From contig JAFPCT010000174.1 in the NCBI GenBank assembly GCA_017390125.1, forward strand, positions 1-9,449: DNA of 9,449 bases. The letters run 5' to 3'. This document shows, piece by piece, positions 6,529-9,449 of the stretch. The notes below the pieces were generated by a model, which saw only the letters and a program-made list of their open reading frames with translations, was not told the origin of the DNA and did no database searches. The stretch comes from Treponema sp. GTDB taxonomy: Bacteria > Spirochaetota > Spirochaetia > Treponematales > Treponemataceae. Both the position numbers and the translations under genes were made by a program. The stretch's first letter is position 1, and each line of letters starts with the position of its first letter.

Positions 6529-9449
6529 CTATTTTATTACGAACAGGTAACCGTCAGAGCGGCCGTATACTTCCGGCTCGTACATAAGCTCTGCATGTAC
6601 AGGAGGAACCGGATAAACACCTCTTCTCGCAGCCCTGAAATGGAATTCCAGCGTGTAGCTTCCTTTTTCAAACTGATCCCAGAAGAACTGGGCTTCATTA
6701 TCATACAAAGCCTGGCTGGTAATGAACCGCCTGAAATTGTTGATCCAGCTGTCGTCCTCCTGTTTCTTGATTGCAGCCCTGCTTGAAGTCGTAGTAAAGT
6801 TTGTATCCAGAATTTCCGCACCGCTCGGAACAGGTGCACGAAGGGCAAGGAAAAACCTGTCTTTCTTTGTTGAAATCTGAATTTTTGCCTTATAAGTCTT
6901 TCCGCTTTCAAGCTCAATGACCTTTGATCCTTGGGCTGGCTCAACCGTTTTTTCTGATTCGGCATCCAGAAGAGTGTATTTTACGAAAATGCCTTTGTCC
7001 CGGAAATTCTGAAGCTCATCAGGAAGGGCATATTTCATCAATGCAGAATAATAAAGAGAACCTGTTCCCGACTTAGTGAAATCAAAATCAAGAACTTTGT
7101 CCTTTGGAAGAGCAGCCAGCCTTTCATCATTGAAATGAACAGCTGCAGTCACCGGAGCTGCGGCCGCGCCCTTGAATTCACCTTCGCAGACAGAAACGCC
7201 TGCCAGCTGAGCCTTTGCATTAAGGTCAACTGCATCAAGCCTGCGGGCCTTTATGTAATCGTAGACAGCATCAAGCACAGCCGCCGTTGCCCTGGTATTT
7301 GACCAGTAGCCTCGTTTCTGGCTTATCAAAAGCCTCATGAGAGTTTTGTCCACCAGCTCGCTTTCAGGATCAAGGGCTACAAAAAGCTTAAGGGCATGAG
7401 CAAGAAATTCGTCGGAATGGAAATTCTCAATCTCATCCCTGATTATTTCTGCACAGAGCTCTGCTTTATGGACATCTTTATTTCTTGAGCTGATATAAGC
7501 AAGTCCGGCAAGTGCAACCAGATCAAAATTACAGCCGTCCTTGTTTTCAACCGATTCAATATATGAATCAATGTTTGAGCTGAATGAGTAGCCGTAATAT
7601 GAGCTCAAAACATAATATCCGTAAATACGCTCAAAATTTGCAAGAGTGCTTTCTGTAACTGCGGTATAAATGTAATTTTCCAGCCGATCTATATTGATCA
7701 TGATCTCTTTGCGGGTCCAGCCATGCTTCAAAGCCAGCGCACAAAGTTCCGCAACACGAAGGCTTACGTACATGTCTGAATTCAAGCTTTCCGGCCAATA
7801 TCCAAAACCGCCGTCCTCATGCTGATATTTCTGTATGAATTCAAACTGAGATGCCGCAACCTGCTTTTTGTCGCGGATCTGAGAATTAAGTCCGAAAGCA
7901 GAAATGTATTCTTCAAATACAACTAGGGGCAGAAGTTTAGATATCCTCTGCTCAATGCAGCCGTAAGGGTAAGAGAATACATATTGAACTGCAGAAGACA
8001 GAAGTCCCAGCCGGCTTGTATCAAGGGTAACAGAAAGCTCACCCTCGCCGTCCTGTGCCCAGGAAGGAAGAACCAGTTTTTCTTCCCCATGAGATTCACC
8101 GTTTCCAGAAAGTTTTCCGCTAACAGAAACGGAATCGTAGGAATATGACTTTTCAACCTTTATGCGGGACAGAAGCCTTTCAGAAAAAACATCTGAGTCA
8201 ACGGTGTAAATCAAGTCTACGTCTCCGGCTTCAAGAGCCCCTACGTCAAAATAAATCACCTCAGACTGACCGGCTCCAACTGCAACAGACTTTACACTTT
8301 CGCCGTCAATGAAAACTTTTCCCGGTATAACTGCAAGTCCGCTTGCCATATCCTCATTGCGAAGCTCAGCCTGTTCCTGAGCAATCTGAACATTGAGCGT
8401 TACCTCAGAATCACCCAAATTAGTAATCAGGACACCGCATTCCGCAGTATCACGCACTCTCAGGCGGCGGGGCTGAACTGCCTGAACGTTTATAGGATTC
8501 CGCACTCCGAATTCATCTTCCTGAATTCCGAACAGCTCGCCCCGGACACCAACCGCTGTAACCCTGTAAGTCGTAAGCTGACTAGGAACCACAAACTTGA
8601 ACTCTGCTTTTCCGTCCTCACCAGTTACAAGGGCCGGCTCAAAGAATGCTGTAGGTCTGAAATCCCGGCGCTCCTCTTCGGATTTCTGCTCAAGGGCGTC
8701 TCCCCCCACAAGATTTTTTGCTGCATAAGTTACAGGATCCATGAGCATATCCCGTGAATCGCCGCCAGTTACGCAGTGAGAAAAATTATATTGTTTATAA
8801 AAATATTCCAGCGGATTCTGAACATGATAGTTCACAAGATCAAGAACAGCACGGTCAACGCCCATTACAGTAATCTCGGATTTAGGCAACGGCTTTCCGT
8901 CCTTTTCAGCCTTTACAGTAACGGTTGCAGTTTCTCCCGGTCTGTAGATTGACTTATCAAAATGAACGTCTATGCGGAAAGCCTTAACATAAGGATTTAC
9001 ATTGAGCCGGGCTTCTCCGTAATAGCCTTTCGGTTTTCCCATATCCTTTTCACCGAACTGAATGTCCGGCATTTCCTTACGCTCCGAATAAGAAGAAACG
9101 CAGACATAAACTACAGGAACATAATTCATTGCAACAGGAACATCAATTACATTGCATGGAGAGCTGAATTCCCTCACTTCGCTTGTAAAAATGCCTTCCC
9201 GCTCAACAGTAATAAGATATTTTCCGGCCGGAAGCGCAGACTTCAAAAGAACTTTTGCAGTTTCCCCCGGATTATAGATTTTTTTGTCAAAAGTAAGGTC
9301 TATCCGTTCAGAGTTTTCCCTGTTGAACCAGAACGAATCTTTTCCGGTTACATAAAATTCATAATCCGTTCTGACAGGATTATTCTTTCTGTCCGTACCA
9401 GAAACAGTAAGCACATATTCCCCGGAAGATTCCGGAATTACAGAGAATG
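6529..9449 (-). CDS. bacterial alpha-2-macroglobulin, thioester type (YfhM-like), 5' end cut by window edge
   Basis: A secreted or lipid-anchored envelope protein that traps proteases: cleavage of a bait region exposes a thioester that covalently captures the attacker. About 973 codons are visible, and the frame is still open at base 9449. Family members run about 1500-1900 aa, so the signal peptide and first MG domains lie outside. Numbering from the GTG at 9414: MG domains with the repeated pattern FDKxIYxPGETA (about 44 and 153); a likely bait loop (about 205-245); the A2M core with RPTAFFEP...DGKAEFKF...LTTYRVTAVGV (about 249-290); the thioester motif CIEQ in YPYGCIEQ (486-489, bases 7948-7959); an alpha-helical thioester domain (to about 760); and a C-terminal beta domain (about 830-961). 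The thioester Cys and Gln are both present, as in the type found with pbpC. The gene is upstream of and co-oriented with pbpC (4-base gap), so it is probably the first or an early gene of the operon. Confidence 0.92.
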   Translation of the reverse strand, partial: FSVIPESSGEYVLTVSGTDRKNNPVRTDYEFYVTGKDSFWFNRENSERIDLTFDKKIYNPGETAKVLLKSALPAGKYLITVEREGIFTSEVREFSSPCNVIDVPVAMNYVPVVYVCVSSYSERKEMPDIQFGEKDMGKPKGYYGEARLNVNPYVKAFRIDVHFDKSIYRPGETATVTVKAEKDGKPLPKSEITVMGVDRAVLDLVNYHVQNPLEYFYKQYNFSHCVTGGDSRDMLMDPVTYAAKNLVGGDALEQKSEEERRDFRPTAFFEPALVTGEDGKAEFKFVVPSQLTTYRVTAVGVRGELFGIQEDEFGVRNPINVQAVQPRRLRVRDTAECGVLITNLGDSEVTLNVQIAQEQAELRNEDMASGLAVIPGKVFIDGESVKSVAVGAGQSEVIYFDVGALEAGDVDLIYTVDSDVFSERLLSRIKVEKSYSYDSVSVSGKLSGNGESHGEEKLVLPSWAQDGEGELSVTLDTSRLGLLSSAVQYVFSYPYGCIEQRISKLLPLVVFEEYISAFGLNSQIRDKKQVAASQFEFIQKYQHEDGGFGYWPESLNSDMYVSLRVAELCALALKHGWTRKEIMINIDRLENYIYTAVTESTLANFERIYGYYVLSSYYGYSFSSNIDSYIESVENKDGCNFDLVALAGLAYISSRNKDVHKAELCAEIIRDEIENFHSDEFLAHALKLFVALDPESELVDKTLMRLLISQKRGYWSNTRATAAVLDAVYDYIKARRLDAVDLNAKAQLAGVSVCEGEFKGAAAAPVTAAVHFNDERLAALPKDKVLDFDFTKSGTGSLYYSALMKYALPDELQNFRDKGIFVKYTLLDAESEKTVEPAQGSKVIELESGKTYKAKIQISTKKDRFFLALRAPVPSGAEILDTNFTTTSSRAAIKKQEDDSWINNFRRFITSQALYDNEAQFFWDQFEKGSYTLEFHFRAARRGVYPVPPVHAELMYEPEVYGRSDGYLFVIK

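Noticed and set aside
6526..6786. 86-codon + strand frame opposite the macroglobulin C-terminus
   Set aside because: Antisense shadow; the opposite strand encodes a clear family domain.

Overview
The window most resembles an accessory or housekeeping stretch from a spirochaete, probably Treponema-like. This is inferred from protein style, mid-range GC and the gene set (a multi-PAS GGDEF/EAL protein, and an alpha-2-macroglobulin next to PBP1C). No marker in the window proves the taxon.

Layout. (1) Bases 1-2571, + strand: a cytoplasmic cyclic-di-GMP protein, PAS-GGDEF-EAL-PAS-PAS. Its GGDEF signature is degenerate and its EAL catalytic set is complete, so it reads as a phosphodiesterase. (2) Bases 2572-2952: a gene-sized gap that is not empty. 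It holds a short bacterial SRP RNA gene (ffs, 4.5S type) with its own candidate promoter, a long rod-like hairpin capped by GGAA, and a T6 terminator. After it come about 230 bases with two small hairpins and the promoter area of the next gene. (3) Bases 2953-4296, + strand: a class III PLP aminotransferase of the 2,4-diaminobutyrate 4-aminotransferase (Dat/EctB-like) family, ending in a strong terminator. (4) Bases 4332-9449, - strand: a two-gene operon running right to left. A thioester-containing bacterial alpha-2-macroglobulin (upstream part cut by the right edge) is followed after only 4 bases by pbpC, encoding penicillin-binding protein 1C. The operon converges on the aminotransferase gene and the two sides share one terminator hairpin.

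How the genes relate. The macroglobulin/PBP1C pair is a known partnership. The macroglobulin is thought to trap foreign proteases that breach the envelope, while PBP1C is thought to repair peptidoglycan. The c-di-GMP protein, the SRP RNA and the aminotransferase look like independent units. The most interesting items are the SRP RNA, whose Ffh-binding internal loop departs from the usual consensus at two positions, and the tight macroglobulin-pbpC junction, which lacks a visible ribosome binding site. I did not find a clearly new multi-gene system here.
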